NCBI RefSeq assembly: GCF_001593005.1
Contig: NZ_LQZQ01000002.1
Coordinates: forward strand, 434,001 to 498,000
Length of the DNA: 64,000 bases
Direction: 5' to 3'
Source: Roseivirga ehrenbergii
Lineage (GTDB): Bacteria > Bacteroidota > Bacteroidia > Cytophagales > Cyclobacteriaceae
The notes under the pieces were generated by a model, which had not been told where the DNA came from, ran no database searches, and worked only from the letters and a program-made list of their open reading frames with translations. Each line of letters opens with the position of its first letter. The stretch's first letter is position 1. This document shows positions 1-8,930 of the stretch, piece after piece. The translations under genes and the position numbers were made by a program.

Positions 1-2834
1 ATGGTGTCGCTTGTAAGGTTTACTTCCGAGTTAATGTTGATAAGTGTTTTTTGATTACTGATAATGTTGAAACGAGAAGTAACTGTACCTGCATCTACCT
101 TGCCCTGCAGTTTGGTTTTGTCAATTGTAACTGGGCCAGCACTTACCTGTGACCAACCCAAAAGGAAGTCTAAATAATCGTCTTTTCCATTTATTTTGAA
201 TCCCAAGCTGTCAATTTCGGTTCCTTGAAAATTGATGTATGGCGCCATTAGTTCTGCTGAAAGCTTGTTAGTCATCGCATCAAAATCAAATTCGAAAGCA
301 ATCGTATCCATGCGTTCTAAGCCTTGCAAAAACACTTCAGAAATTATGGCTGTTGGCCTTGCCACCATCGTCATTTTTAAGGTGGCATCAGTTTTCAGCG
401 AATCTTGGTCTGAAAAATTTCCACCATTTTCGAGGTAGCGGGTAAACTCTTTTTGCAATAGCGGAAGAATTTCCATTAGGCTTTTATTGGCCACAATTTT
501 TGCATCAATGGTTTGGCTGTCGATCATTATACCTAAAGTATCGGCAGCAGATTTAGCCACCAAATTGAAGCTTCCGAAAGTGTAAGCCTCTTGGTTATAA
601 ATTGCTATACCATCATTCAGTTTAGTTTTTAAATCGAAACTTGAAGCATTGCCTTCAAAGCTAGCATCTAAAACAAAGGCAGTTTTTATGTTTTGTGGAC
701 TCAAACCCAAGGCGTACAAATCGGCTCCTTTCACAGTTAGATTGGTATTGATTTTTGGCGCAACAGAATCAAGCGCTAGCTTAGTTTCCATGGCCATGTC
801 TAGGTTTTCGTCTTTAAAACGCAAATCGATATTGCCACTTCCGTTGGTGATTTTACCCGACAATTCCAGATTAGAAAAATCGTAGTCGTTGTATTTCAGT
901 CGCTCGAAATCTGTTTTTAGCTCTGCAGTTAAATCATTCAGACTGGCTCCGCTTCCTTTTAGGTCCAGAGTAAAACTTAGCGTATCGAGTTGTTCATTCT
1001 GAAGCAATCGATTGAGTTGAAGTTCTTTTACAGAAACCAATGCGTCAAACGTGATGGTTTCGTTTTGGCTGAATTGGCCTTTTACCTCAACATTTCCACT
1101 TGTGGTTTTGAGTGTGAGGTTGGTTTGTGCATCATTCAGCCCGCCCTTGAAAGATCCGGTTAAGGCCATGTTTTCTGGCAAACCCAAGCCCAAAGCTGTG
1201 GTGTCAATGATTTGAGAAATATCGATCCTGGTGGTTTTGGCGCTCAATGTGGGCAGGTCGAACCTCAACTGATAGGGGTCTGTTGGGTTGGTTACTCGGC
1301 CAGCAATATTGACAGTGGTCTGCTTCCCCCAATTCACCAAAGCCTCAGAAATTTGTAAGTCGGTTAGGCTGCCATTTACATTCAGCTGCCCAGTGATTTT
1401 CCTTTTGGAAAGCGACTGAAGGGATTCATTCTGAGTCAGCTCTGGACTAAAGACTGCTGCTTCGAGCAAGTCGATTCCAAACTTGTCTAAATCGGCAGAA
1501 ATTGAAGTCGCATCGGGCGAGTTTATCAAGTCCGTCAACGAGGCATATTGCAGACTCAAGTCACCCGACAGCATATTCTTTGGGGTGGCAAAGTCTAGCG
1601 ATTCAATTGAAAGTGATTCGTCAGTTACATTTAAATCAAAAGCCAGTTTATTAAGTGCAAGCCCGCTTCTTTCGGTAAAGGAAAAGCCATTGACGGACAT
1701 GCTGGCTTTGCCCGGCTGGTATGCAATGTCATCTGCGTCAAAATTGAAGTTTTCGACTTCTAGCCAATTGGGGTTGAAAACTCCATTTTCGGGTAAACTG
1801 TCTGTAGTTTGAAAGGTAATGTCATTCTTACTGAACGAAATTTCGTTGACCTCCACGTTCCAATTCGGCCATTCAAAACTGATGGGTTCTGATGTTGTTG
1901 AGTCCTGCGGAACTGCTTGGGTATTATTTGACAGCTGCTTTACAAAAACTTTGGAGTTATCTAAGCTCAATTCATCCAATACAATTCTTTGTTCTGCTAA
2001 GTTGGCTGTCGGCAGTTCAACCCGAAAATTTCCAATCTCAAGTTTTGCAGAAGTTCGGTCGGGAATTGCATTATAATCTAGGCTTACATTTTTCAGTACT
2101 AATGCACCTAGAGAAAGGGTGGGTAGGACAGAATCTTCAGTTTGGCTGTTATTGGTTTGGGCTGTGTCTACCGCAGTTGCTTTGCTGAGCTCATATTTGA
2201 TTTGACTATCGGCAATGGAGAGTTCATCAATTTCATAGATCATTTGCTCTAGGTCCAAGGCGTCTACTTCCAAATCGAGCTCACCTAGAAGCGCGGTGGC
2301 TTTGATGCCTAAAAGCTCATCGTTATACGATATATTAAAGTTGCTGAGCCTTATTTTTCCAATCACAATCTCAGGGCTGGCCGAGGGAGGAGTGTTGGCT
2401 GTTGTGGTAGTATCGGTAGAAGCAAAGGCCTCGATTAAGAAATTGTAGTTAAAATTTTCACTTGAAGCGGGTCGGTGAATATTGGCTTTCAATCCATCCC
2501 AGTCAACAGATTTCACATTGATGCGATCGCCTTTGATTAAGGGAAGTAGCGCCACCGACACTTCTAAATCCTTAGAATAAACAAGCGTGTCTTGCTGCTC
2601 GTCTTCCAAATAAAGCCCCTCTACATAGAGATTACCCGAGAATGTGAGGTACAGCCTATCGATGCTTACTTGGGTGCCTGTTTTGTCAGCGATAAAGCTT
2701 ACCGCCTTATTAACAATTATATTCTGGCCCCATGGGCTTCGAATAAAAAGAACCAGCAAACCGAAAAAAATAAGCACACCGATGATGACTCGGGTCAGTA
2801 TTCTTAAAAAACGATTCTTAATTAATCTCTTCAA
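1..2834 (-). CDS. TamB/DUF490-like translocation and assembly protein (N-terminal part; 3' end outside window)
   Basis: A minus-strand frame stays open from the left edge to about 2880; the C-terminus lies outside the window. The first residues from a TTG start at 2834 read MKRLIKNRFLRI, followed by a hydrophobic segment (LTRVIIGVLIFFGLLVLFI). Then comes the typical TamB opening: RSPWGQN, a short KAVSFIADKTGTQVSIDRL stretch and YVEGLYLEDEQQDTL. The rest is long, low-complexity beta-strand sequence (for example LININSEVNLTSDT at the edge), as expected for the TamB beta-taco. The family is an inner-membrane-anchored periplasmic protein that bridges to the outer membrane and is linked to lipid transport and barrel assembly. 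About 944 residues are visible; Bacteroidota TamB proteins are usually longer. No ATG is available in frame; a second TTG lies at 2855 behind a GGAG. Confidence 0.85.
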   Translation of the reverse strand, partial: MKRLIKNRFLRILTRVIIGVLIFFGLLVLFIRSPWGQNIIVNKAVSFIADKTGTQVSIDRLYLTFSGNLYVEGLYLEDEQQDTLVYSKDLEVSVALLPLIKGDRINVKSVDWDGLKANIHRPASSENFNYNFLIEAFASTDTTTTANTPPSASPEIVIGKIRLSNFNISYNDELLGIKATALLGELDLEVDALDLEQMIYEIDELSIADSQIKYELSKATAVDTAQTNNSQTEDSVLPTLSLGALVLKNVSLDYNAIPDRTSAKLEIGNFRVELPTANLAEQRIVLDELSLDNSKVFVKQLSNNTQAVPQDSTTSEPISFEWPNWNVEVNEISFSKNDITFQTTDSLPENGVFNPNWLEVENFNFDADDIAYQPGKASMSVNGFSFTERSGLALNKLAFDLNVTDESLSIESLDFATPKNMLSGDLSLQYASLTDLINSPDATSISADLDKFGIDLLEAAVFSPELTQNESLQSLSKRKITGQLNVNGSLTDLQISEALVNWGKQTTVNIAGRVTNPTDPYQLRFDLPTLSAKTTRIDISQIIDTTALGLGLPENMALTGSFKGGLNDAQTNLTLKTTSGNVEVKGQFSQNETITFDALVSVKELQLNRLLQNEQLDTLSFTLDLKGSGASLNDLTAELKTDFERLKYNDYDFSNLELSGKITNGSGNIDLRFKDENLDMAMETKLALDSVAPKINTNLTVKGADLYALGLSPQNIKTAFVLDASFEGNASSFDLKTKLNDGIAIYNQEAYTFGSFNLVAKSAADTLGIMIDSQTIDAKIVANKSLMEILPLLQKEFTRYLENGGNFSDQDSLKTDATLKMTMVARPTAIISEVFLQGLERMDTIAFEFDFDAMTNKLSAELMAPYINFQGTEIDSLGFKINGKDDYLDFLLGWSQVSAGPVTIDKTKLQGKVDAGTVTSRFNIISNQKTLININSEVNLTSDT

Positions 2835-3020
2835 TGTAAATTTTATCCTGTACAAATAACTCCATAATTCTCCATAGCGGTGATGAAATATGCTTTTTAA
2901 TTAACCAAGGAAGGAGGTTTTGGTTTATGAAGAATTAAGAATAAATCACTATTCACTTAAAGGGGTTTGGTGTATGCTGATTGACTAAGTAATTTATGAA
3001 GTGTGATTTTCCACCCCCTA

Positions 3021-3034
3021 CCCCGTCAGCGGGG
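3021..3034. repeat. Small G+C-rich hairpin
   Basis: CCCCG and CGGGG arms enclose a TCAG loop in an otherwise AT-rich gap between the TamB-like gene and the sulfatase 3' end. No T-run follows on either strand, so it is not a classical terminator. It could be a small dispersed palindromic element; only one copy is seen here. Confidence 0.35.
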
Positions 3035-3109
3035 GATATAAACCATTCCAGAATAGCCCTTGTCTGCAACTTTAAAACGAGACAAGCTAGCGCATTAGAG
3101 TTTGCTCAA

Positions 3110-4657
3110 TTATTTTCCTTCGGTTATTACATCGCCCAATTGTGTCATTTTAAAACGGTCGAGTTCGGCAGAGGTATGTTCCTTGATCATAATTTCCTCC
3201 ATGCGTTTGATAATGTCAGGATGAAGCGCGGCAATATCGGTTTGCTCGGCTGGGTCGGTTTTAAGGTTATAGAGCTCTATGGCCATATTCCCTTTTTTAA
3301 TGTCCTTTCTGATCCCTTTCCAATCACCCATTCGTATGGCCTGCTGACCTTGGTATTCAGGAAACTCCCAATACAAATATTCACGGTCTTGTTGGGTTCC
3401 TTTGCCCGTTAGGGTAGGAAGAAAGCTGATGCCATCGGTGTCTTTGGGTATTTCAGTATTGGTAAGTTCACCCACGGTAGCCATTACATCCCAAAACACA
3501 GAAACATGATTGGTTTTGGCGCCCGCCTCAATCTGACCTGGCCAAGCAGCAATCATTGGTACACGAATTCCACCTTCATAAGTAAAGCCTTTGGTGCGGC
3601 CATACTCCGTTTCGAAAGGAGACGCGCTTTCAAAATAGGGCGCATCTACTCCGCCAGTATAGGTGGGTCCATTATCGCTGGTGAACACGATGAGCGTATT
3701 TTCATACAGTCCGAGCTCCTTTAATTTGGCTACAATTTCGCCTACCTGATCATCCAAGTAAGTAATCATTCCTGCATAAGCTGCCTTTGGATATCGGTTA
3801 GGGAAGTAGCCTTTGTCGCCCACATATGGTTCTTCTTCTCCCCATAATTTCACATAGCGGTCGGTGTATTCTTGCGGTACCTGAATAGGTAAATGTGGGA
3901 TTGGCGTAGCGTAATACATAAAGAATGGCTGATCCTTATTTTGTTCAATAAAGTTGAGCACTTCGGTTTGCATTAGAGCAGGCGCATAGTCGGGCTGCTT
4001 GTTGAACATGTCGTAACTGGCCAAATCCATTGGGTCTAAATTGGCAGCCAACTTCTGACTAGGCTTCACCAAGTCATTGTCTAGCCATACTTTTTCTTCG
4101 TTTTTCCAGAGGTGTTTTGGATATAACTGATGGGCTTGACGCTGACAATTGTAGCCGTAAAAGAAATCGAAACCCATGTTGTTGGGAATTGATTCTGACA
4201 AGGGAGCACCCAAACCCCATTTACCAACGATGCCCGTTTTATAACCAGTGCTTTGTAATACCTTGCCTAAAGTGACAGTGTTTGTGGGAATAGGTCGTTG
4301 ACCTTCTAGATTAGGGTCATTCACTGCTTTTTCATAGTTCCAAACCTCCCCTCGTTCTGCCCATTCGTCATTCCCGCGGATATAAGCTTTACCTGGTTGT
4401 TTTCCGGTCATCAGCATGTAGCGGGCAGGGGCGCAGACGGGAGCGCCAGAATAATGCTGGGTAAACATCATGCCCGATTTGGCCAGCGCATCGATATTGG
4501 GCGTTTGGATTTTGGTTTGGCCATAAATACCCAGTTCACCATAGCCAAGGTCATCGGCTAAAATGTAAATGATATTGGGTTTGGAAGGAGCTTGTTCTGG
4601 CTTTTCACAACCAAAACAAATGGCGGAAATAAACAATAAGGCGAGGAGCTGTTTCAT
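3110..4657 (-). CDS. Lipoprotein type I sulfatase (arylsulfatase A family)
   Basis: 515 residues. The N-terminus MKQLLALLFISAICFGC is a lipoprotein signal with the lipidated Cys at 17, so the enzyme should sit in the periplasm or on the outer membrane. The sulfatase fold begins with PNIIYILADDLGYGELGIYG, where Asp35-Asp36 are expected metal ligands. The catalytic signature C-A-P-A-R starts at Cys75 and continues into YMLMTG; Cys75 is the residue converted to formylglycine. Later landmarks are VGKWGLG, TLIVFTSDNGPT and YEGGIRVPMIAAWPG, all typical of the family. It hydrolyses sulfate esters, probably on sulfated polysaccharides, but the substrate cannot be read from the sequence. It lies 35 bp downstream of an FGE-like gene on the same strand, so the two are probably co-transcribed. 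Confidence 0.93.
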   Translation of the reverse strand: MKQLLALLFISAICFGCEKPEQAPSKPNIIYILADDLGYGELGIYGQTKIQTPNIDALAKSGMMFTQHYSGAPVCAPARYMLMTGKQPGKAYIRGNDEWAERGEVWNYEKAVNDPNLEGQRPIPTNTVTLGKVLQSTGYKTGIVGKWGLGAPLSESIPNNMGFDFFYGYNCQRQAHQLYPKHLWKNEEKVWLDNDLVKPSQKLAANLDPMDLASYDMFNKQPDYAPALMQTEVLNFIEQNKDQPFFMYYATPIPHLPIQVPQEYTDRYVKLWGEEEPYVGDKGYFPNRYPKAAYAGMITYLDDQVGEIVAKLKELGLYENTLIVFTSDNGPTYTGGVDAPYFESASPFETEYGRTKGFTYEGGIRVPMIAAWPGQIEAGAKTNHVSVFWDVMATVGELTNTEIPKDTDGISFLPTLTGKGTQQDREYLYWEFPEYQGQQAIRMGDWKGIRKDIKKGNMAIELYNLKTDPAEQTDIAALHPDIIKRMEEIMIKEHTSAELDRFKMTQLGDVITEGK

Positions 4658-4692
4658 GGTCTAAAGTTGATTTATAGTTTAGGCTTCGATAA

Positions 4693-5517
4693 CTAAATAT
4701 CTTTTACACACCTAAAACCTGTGTGCATTAAGCTGGTTTCGGGAGTCGATTCGCTGGTGCCGGTAATTTGATAACCATGGCAAAAGCTTGGTTCGCAGAG
4801 AAAGGACCCTCCCCTTAATATTTTCTGACTGGTTTGGTTCGGTACAAAATTTTCTGGTTTAACTCCGTAAGGAATCAACCAATCGCTGGTCCATTCCCAA
4901 ACATTGCCCGCCATATCGGTAAGGCCAAGCTTGGTTTTTCCGAAGGCACCTACGGGCGAAGTAAGTGCGAAACCATCTTTGTTGAGGTTGACAAACGGAA
5001 AAGAACCCTGCCAAGTATTGGCCATGTATTTTCCTTCTACCACCAGCTGGTCGCCCCAATTGTAAATGGTGTTGATGTCATCCGCATCTTTAGCAGCATG
5101 CTGCCATTCGGCTTGAGAGGGAAGCCTTTTGCCAGCCCAGTTGGCATAGGCGAGCGCATCGTTATAAGATACTTGGGTAACGGGATGATCGTCATTGGCT
5201 TTTTCAGCATTTGCCCCTTGTGGATATTGCCAGTCGGCACCTTCTTCTAGAAACCAGTTTTGTTCAATGGTAAAGACTCCAGAGTTTCCAAATTTTTCGG
5301 CTTCGGTAACGTATTCGGTGGCTTCCACAAAGGCACGAAATTGAGCGACCGTTACAGGCGAGGTATCCATAAAAAACGCAGGAATTGATTTTCCTTTTGG
5401 AATGTACTGCATACCTTCTGGAGGCTGAATATACTCAGGGCTTGAGCAGCCCATTATTATTGTTACATAAATGAAATAGCTAGTAAGTAAGGAGTACGTT
5501 TTGCTTTTTTTCATCAT
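4693..5517 (-). CDS. Formylglycine-generating enzyme (SUMF1/FGE family), predicted lipoprotein
   Basis: 274 residues. The signal peptide ends with lipobox IMGC (Cys24). The FGE-sulfatase fold follows: [62 protein letters not shown] and RGGSF. The two cysteines that mark a true copper/oxygen-dependent FGE are present as C-E-P-S-F-C (Cys241 and Cys246), matching the spacing of the catalytic pair in human SUMF1. Many SUMF1-domain proteins lack them. The predicted reaction is oxidation of the sulfatase active-site Cys to formylglycine. It is the first gene of a two-gene operon with the sulfatase at 3110-4657. The oddity is export: as a lipoprotein it would act outside the cytoplasm. Confidence 0.85.
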   Translation of the reverse strand: [274 protein letters not shown]

Positions 5518-5625
5518 TCGCCTTTGAGTAAGTATTCAAGATATGAAAAAGAGCTAATTGCTTTCAGAAAATTTCAACCTTAAACACCCAAGCCTCTTTG
5601 TTCTTTATAGGTTTTTCCAAAAATT

Positions 5626-5658
5626 AATACCAATTGACTATTTTAACCAATTGGTATT
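5626..5658 (-). terminator. Probable intrinsic terminator of the 5681-6070 gene
   Basis: Arms AATACCAATTG and CAATTGGTATT form an 11-bp perfect stem with an 11-nt loop, 22 bp after the stop of the minus-strand gene. On the minus strand the stem is followed by AATTTTTGG, a short U-run. Confidence 0.6.
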
Positions 5659-5680
5659 AGTGTTGTTTTAATCAAAGTAG

Positions 5681-6070
5681 TTACCAGTTAAATATAACTT
5701 GGTTGAATTCAACGCACGCAATGAATAGGCAAACTTTTCCTTTTGCAATGACCCTTCTATTGTTGAAATCAGCACATACTTCTATTGAAACCTTGACCCC
5801 ATTTTTATCATAACTCCACCCAGCACATGGTTTTGTTTTGAGTAACGTTGCACTACCAACCTGAACTCCATAGATATAGAAATAAGCCCTAATTTTATCT
5901 CCTTCTTGTTTCATACAAATCCCTAATGGTCCGTAAGACCAACAGCTTTGCAATTGAAAATCGGCATAGTTATCCGCGTCCAAATTAAATTCTGGAATTT
6001 CAGACAAGTATTTAACTTCATCTAATTCCAAATTTTCAACTCTTTTGAAAAAAAACTCTTCTTGTTTCAT
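5681..6070 (-). CDS. Cysteine-rich hypothetical protein
   Basis: 129 residues starting MKQEEFFFKRVENLELDEV. I do not recognise a family. There is no signal peptide and no membrane segment. The region after residue 40 contains six cysteines (in QSCWSYG, GICMKQ, KPCAGW, EVCADF and KVCLFIAC) and alternating beta-strand patterns (AYFYIYGVQV, GVKVSIEVC, RRVIAKGKVCLFIA), so it may be a small beta-sandwich. The N-terminal 40 residues are acidic and may be a leader or linker region. It is a single-gene unit with its own terminator-like hairpin. The gene runs opposite to the two-component operon at 6327-8920 and shares its upstream gap. Confidence 0.6.
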   Translation of the reverse strand: MKQEEFFFKRVENLELDEVKYLSEIPEFNLDADNYADFQLQSCWSYGPLGICMKQEGDKIRAYFYIYGVQVGSATLLKTKPCAGWSYDKNGVKVSIEVCADFNNRRVIAKGKVCLFIACVEFNQVIFNW

Positions 6071-6326
6071 GACTTTATTGTTTTAATTAAAAATGTTTTT
6101 TCAAACTTAAAACCACTTCGATCCAGCTACAATACCCACCTAGCGGCATCTAAGGTTATTTTATAGGTATTTATTATTACCTTATTAGGAAAAAGATAGA
6201 GTCAGGACTTATTAAGGAAGGGATACTATAGCCTATAGCAATTTTTTTATACCAATTACCCCCAGATAGGTATTGAAGAGCATCATTTTTAAAGAGAATT
6301 TAGCAGTCAACCAAAACCAGTTTTTT

Positions 6327-6932
6327 ATGAAAAATCCTTACAAAACCTCCACCATTTTACTATTAATTGCCTTAATAGGTGTAGTGATTTATTATCAGAA
6401 TCTTCTCGAAAGGAAAACTAATCTTTATGCGAATCTTATGGATGATATTCCTGAAGAAGAACTAATTGAATTTTTTGATTTCTTAGATGTTGGGAATGAT
6501 TTTGACGGTGAGTGGCTATTGTCTGATTTAGACTCCATGACTGGGAAACCCCTACCTTATGTTCGTGCAAAAGATAAAAGAGATTCATTTGATACATGGA
6601 ACAATTGGCCATTAAGGGTTAGAAGAAAAATTAGACCTTATGGGTTTTATTTTGGCAAATATCGAATCAGAGAACTCTTAAATGACATCGACTCTGTTAA
6701 TGCCAATGGCAACGGGGATGAGATTATTGGCGTAAGGGCTTACCTATCAAGGAGAAAATCGAGAGATTTCAATGATCAATTAACGCATCATCTGGATTTG
6801 CAATTTATCCCTGTAAAAAACGGTGGTAAAGACTATTTCGATGAAACTTTTTACAACAGAACTATGGACACTGATTCGATTGATATGCTCCTAAACACCT
6901 CCGCCCCATGCCCTAACAATTGTCAAAATTAA
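6327..6932 (+). CDS. Membrane-anchored hypothetical protein
   Basis: 201 residues from the ATG at 6327 (MKNPYKTS). A TTG at 6273 would add 18 residues in front of the membrane anchor and is less likely. One hydrophobic segment (TILLLIALIGVVIYYQ) is followed by an acidic, soluble domain with no recognised family (YANLMDDIPEEELIEFFDFLDVG, WPLRVRRKIRPYGFYFGKYRIREL). It ends with a Cys pair (APCPNNCQN). It is the first gene of a four-gene plus-strand operon; the stop is one base from the start of the next membrane protein. The context suggests an accessory or ligand-sensing component for the kinase two genes downstream, which is inference only. Confidence 0.65.
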   Translation: MKNPYKTSTILLLIALIGVVIYYQNLLERKTNLYANLMDDIPEEELIEFFDFLDVGNDFDGEWLLSDLDSMTGKPLPYVRAKDKRDSFDTWNNWPLRVRRKIRPYGFYFGKYRIRELLNDIDSVNANGNGDEIIGVRAYLSRRKSRDFNDQLTHHLDLQFIPVKNGGKDYFDETFYNRTMDTDSIDMLLNTSAPCPNNCQN

Positions 6933-6933
6933 T

Positions 6934-7536
6934 ATGACCAATTGGGATTACTTTTTTGTTTATAGTTCGGTGTTTTCACCGCTTATACCCCTATTTTTTT
7001 TACTGAGAGGAAGGTATAATGCTCCTTTGAGGATCATTATACTTTTTATTTCCCTCTCATTTTTAACTGATTTGGTATCTGTGTTCTTGTTTGGGAATAA
7101 TTACACAGTGCTTCATCTGTATGGATTTTTAGAAGCGCTGATACTCTTTTGGTTTTTCAATACCGTAATAAAAAACCAAAAATGGATTCCTTTTTTGGCC
7201 ATAGCTTTCTCAGTATTCTACCTGATTAATTCTATTTGGTTTGAATGGGGTGTATTTAATACTATTGGTAGGTCAGTTGAATGTTTGATAATGATCTTTT
7301 TATCCCTCCGGTTGTTTTATCAATTCTTTAAACTGGAAGAAGATATTTTCATTGATCGATCTCCAATATTCTGGATCTCCATTGGGGTTTTAGTGTACTT
7401 TTCGGGCGCATTTTTCACTTTTACGCTTAGTAAATATATTTTGACAGATGCACCACTCTGGATTTTACACAATATATCAAATGTTCTAAAAAATGTGTTT
7501 TTAGCCATTGGCTTATGGAAAGCGAGCAAGAAATAG
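6934..7536 (+). CDS. Multi-spanning membrane protein linked to a two-component system
   Basis: 200 residues with about six hydrophobic helices: FFVYSSVFSPLIPLFFLL, IIILFISLSFLTDLVSVFLF, YGFLEALILFWFF, WIPFLAIAFSVFYLIN, CLIMIFLSLRLFYQF and IFWISIGVLVYFSGAFFTF. No family is recognised. The 3' end overlaps the histidine kinase start by 22 bp, which implies translational coupling. Because the kinase has just one transmembrane helix and no sensor domain, this protein is a good candidate for the missing membrane sensor. Confidence 0.7.
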   Translation: MTNWDYFFVYSSVFSPLIPLFFLLRGRYNAPLRIIILFISLSFLTDLVSVFLFGNNYTVLHLYGFLEALILFWFFNTVIKNQKWIPFLAIAFSVFYLINSIWFEWGVFNTIGRSVECLIMIFLSLRLFYQFFKLEEDIFIDRSPIFWISIGVLVYFSGAFFTFTLSKYILTDAPLWILHNISNVLKNVFLAIGLWKASKK

Positions 7537-8306
7537 CGTACAGGACTTTCGTCTATTTAGGCACATTGGGCATGCTATTATTGGCTAGCGCAGTGGTGCT
7601 CTTTATCTATTTATATCAACGTAAACTGCTCAAGAAAAAGATTGCATTTCAGGAGGTTGAAGACCTTTTAAAAGAGCAGGAATTAAAATCAACTTACGCA
7701 TTAATGCAGGGTCAAGACCTAGAGCGTAAGCGAATTGCCGAAGAGCTTCATGACAATTTGGGCAGCATACTGGTTACACTGAATATGTACACTGATACCG
7801 CTCTGTCTACTACCGACATAAAGCGTAAAAATGAACTAATCAACCGCATTAGTGAAATTGCAACGAAGGCCAGTGATGAAACACGTAAGTTATCGCATAG
7901 GCTTGACTCTGTTTCTTTAAAGCATTTTGGCCTCAAAACCGCACTCGATGATTTGGTGAGTGCTATCAAAGATACGCGGCATATTAAAGTAAAAAGCAGT
8001 ATTTTGATAGACAACTCTATCAGTGGAGAAATTTCTTTGAACGTTTACAGAATAACCCAAGAATTAATTAACAACACTTTAAAACATGCTGGAGCAAAAC
8101 ACATTAGTATTGAATTGCATGAGGTTGCTAATGAATATTTAAGCTTTATTTATACAGATGATGGTATTGGCTTTAATCAAAGCCAAACTGTTTCAGGAGC
8201 TGGGCTGATAAATATTAAATCAAGGGTACATAAAATGGGAGGAGATATTTCTATTGAGTCAGAGGAGAAAGGAATTAATGTAGTAATCGAAATCCCACTA
8301 AAATGA
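7515..8306 (+). CDS. Sensor histidine kinase, HisKA_3 (NarL-partner) type
   Basis: 263 residues. One transmembrane helix lies at about 13-34 (VYLGTLGMLLLASAVVLFIYLY), followed by a short coiled coil. The HisKA_3 dimerisation motif is RKRIAEELHDNLGSILVTLNM with phospho-acceptor His79. The C-terminal ATPase domain shows the N-box ELINNTLKHAG, the G1 motif DDGIGF and the G2 motif GAGLINIKSRV. There is no periplasmic sensor domain, so sensing probably depends on the co-encoded membrane proteins. The stop overlaps the response regulator start by 4 bp (ATGA), marking a stoichiometric kinase-regulator pair. Confidence 0.93.
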   Translation: MESEQEIAYRTFVYLGTLGMLLLASAVVLFIYLYQRKLLKKKIAFQEVEDLLKEQELKSTYALMQGQDLERKRIAEELHDNLGSILVTLNMYTDTALSTTDIKRKNELINRISEIATKASDETRKLSHRLDSVSLKHFGLKTALDDLVSAIKDTRHIKVKSSILIDNSISGEISLNVYRITQELINNTLKHAGAKHISIELHEVANEYLSFIYTDDGIGFNQSQTVSGAGLINIKSRVHKMGGDISIESEEKGINVVIEIPLK

Positions 8307-8920
8307 AAATCAAAGTTCTACTTGTAGATGATCATGCCATAGTTATTGAGGGATTAAAAGCCGTGCTTGATGGTCATGAAGAGATTGATATTTGCGGTGA
8401 AGCCAATAATGGAGAGGAGGCACTTAGTATCCTACAGGGTCGAAACGACATTAATGTTGTAGTGCTTGATATCAACATGCCTGTAATGGATGGGCTCACC
8501 TGCGCAAAACGGATTAAGACTTCTTATCCAGAAATTAAGATTATCATTCTTACCATGTATGCTCAAAAGTCATTTATTGAGGAGATGTTAAAAATTGGAA
8601 TAGATGGATCTTTATTAAAGAGTAATACTGGCAAAGAACTGAAAGAGGCCATTTTAAGGGTGAGTAGTGGGAAGTCTTACTATGATTTAATCCAGACTTT
8701 TAATGAGAACAAAAATCAAATAACCCAATACAAATTGGGAGATAGGGAAATTGAAGTTATCAAATTACTGGCTGAGGGACTTACTAGTCAGCAGATTGCT
8801 GAAAAACTGTTTATCTCTGAAAATACGGTTAAAACACATAGAAAGAATATTTTGAGAAAAACAGAGTTGCATAACACATCACAACTTGTGCAGTTTGCTT
8901 TGAACAACGCCTTAATATAG
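8303..8920 (+). CDS. NarL/FixJ-family response regulator
   Basis: 205 residues. The receiver domain spans 1-120, with acidic Asp9-Asp10, phospho-acceptor Asp56 in VVVLDINMPVMDG, Thr in IIILTMYAQ and Lys in SLLKSN. The C-terminal LuxR-type helix-turn-helix is LGDREIEVIKLLAEGLTSQQIAEKL followed by SENTVKTHRKNIL. It is expected to be phosphorylated by the overlapping kinase and to regulate transcription. It is the last gene of the operon, only 10 bp from the convergent end of the GH3 gene. Confidence 0.95.
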   Translation: MKIKVLLVDDHAIVIEGLKAVLDGHEEIDICGEANNGEEALSILQGRNDINVVVLDINMPVMDGLTCAKRIKTSYPEIKIIILTMYAQKSFIEEMLKIGIDGSLLKSNTGKELKEAILRVSSGKSYYDLIQTFNENKNQITQYKLGDREIEVIKLLAEGLTSQQIAEKLFISENTVKTHRKNILRKTELHNTSQLVQFALNNALI

Positions 8921-8930
8921 GTTTTACTAT

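Noticed and set aside
3021-3034. Terminator for the sulfatase
   Set aside because: The hairpin lacks a T-run on the minus strand, so it is listed only as a small repeat.
2996-3412. Open frame on the plus strand over the sulfatase 3' end
   Set aside because: It overlaps the well-supported sulfatase on the opposite strand, has no family features and no start region; it is a shadow.
4834-5250. 138-residue plus-strand frame inside the FGE gene
   Set aside because: Antisense to the FGE gene, which has complete catalytic motifs; a shadow.
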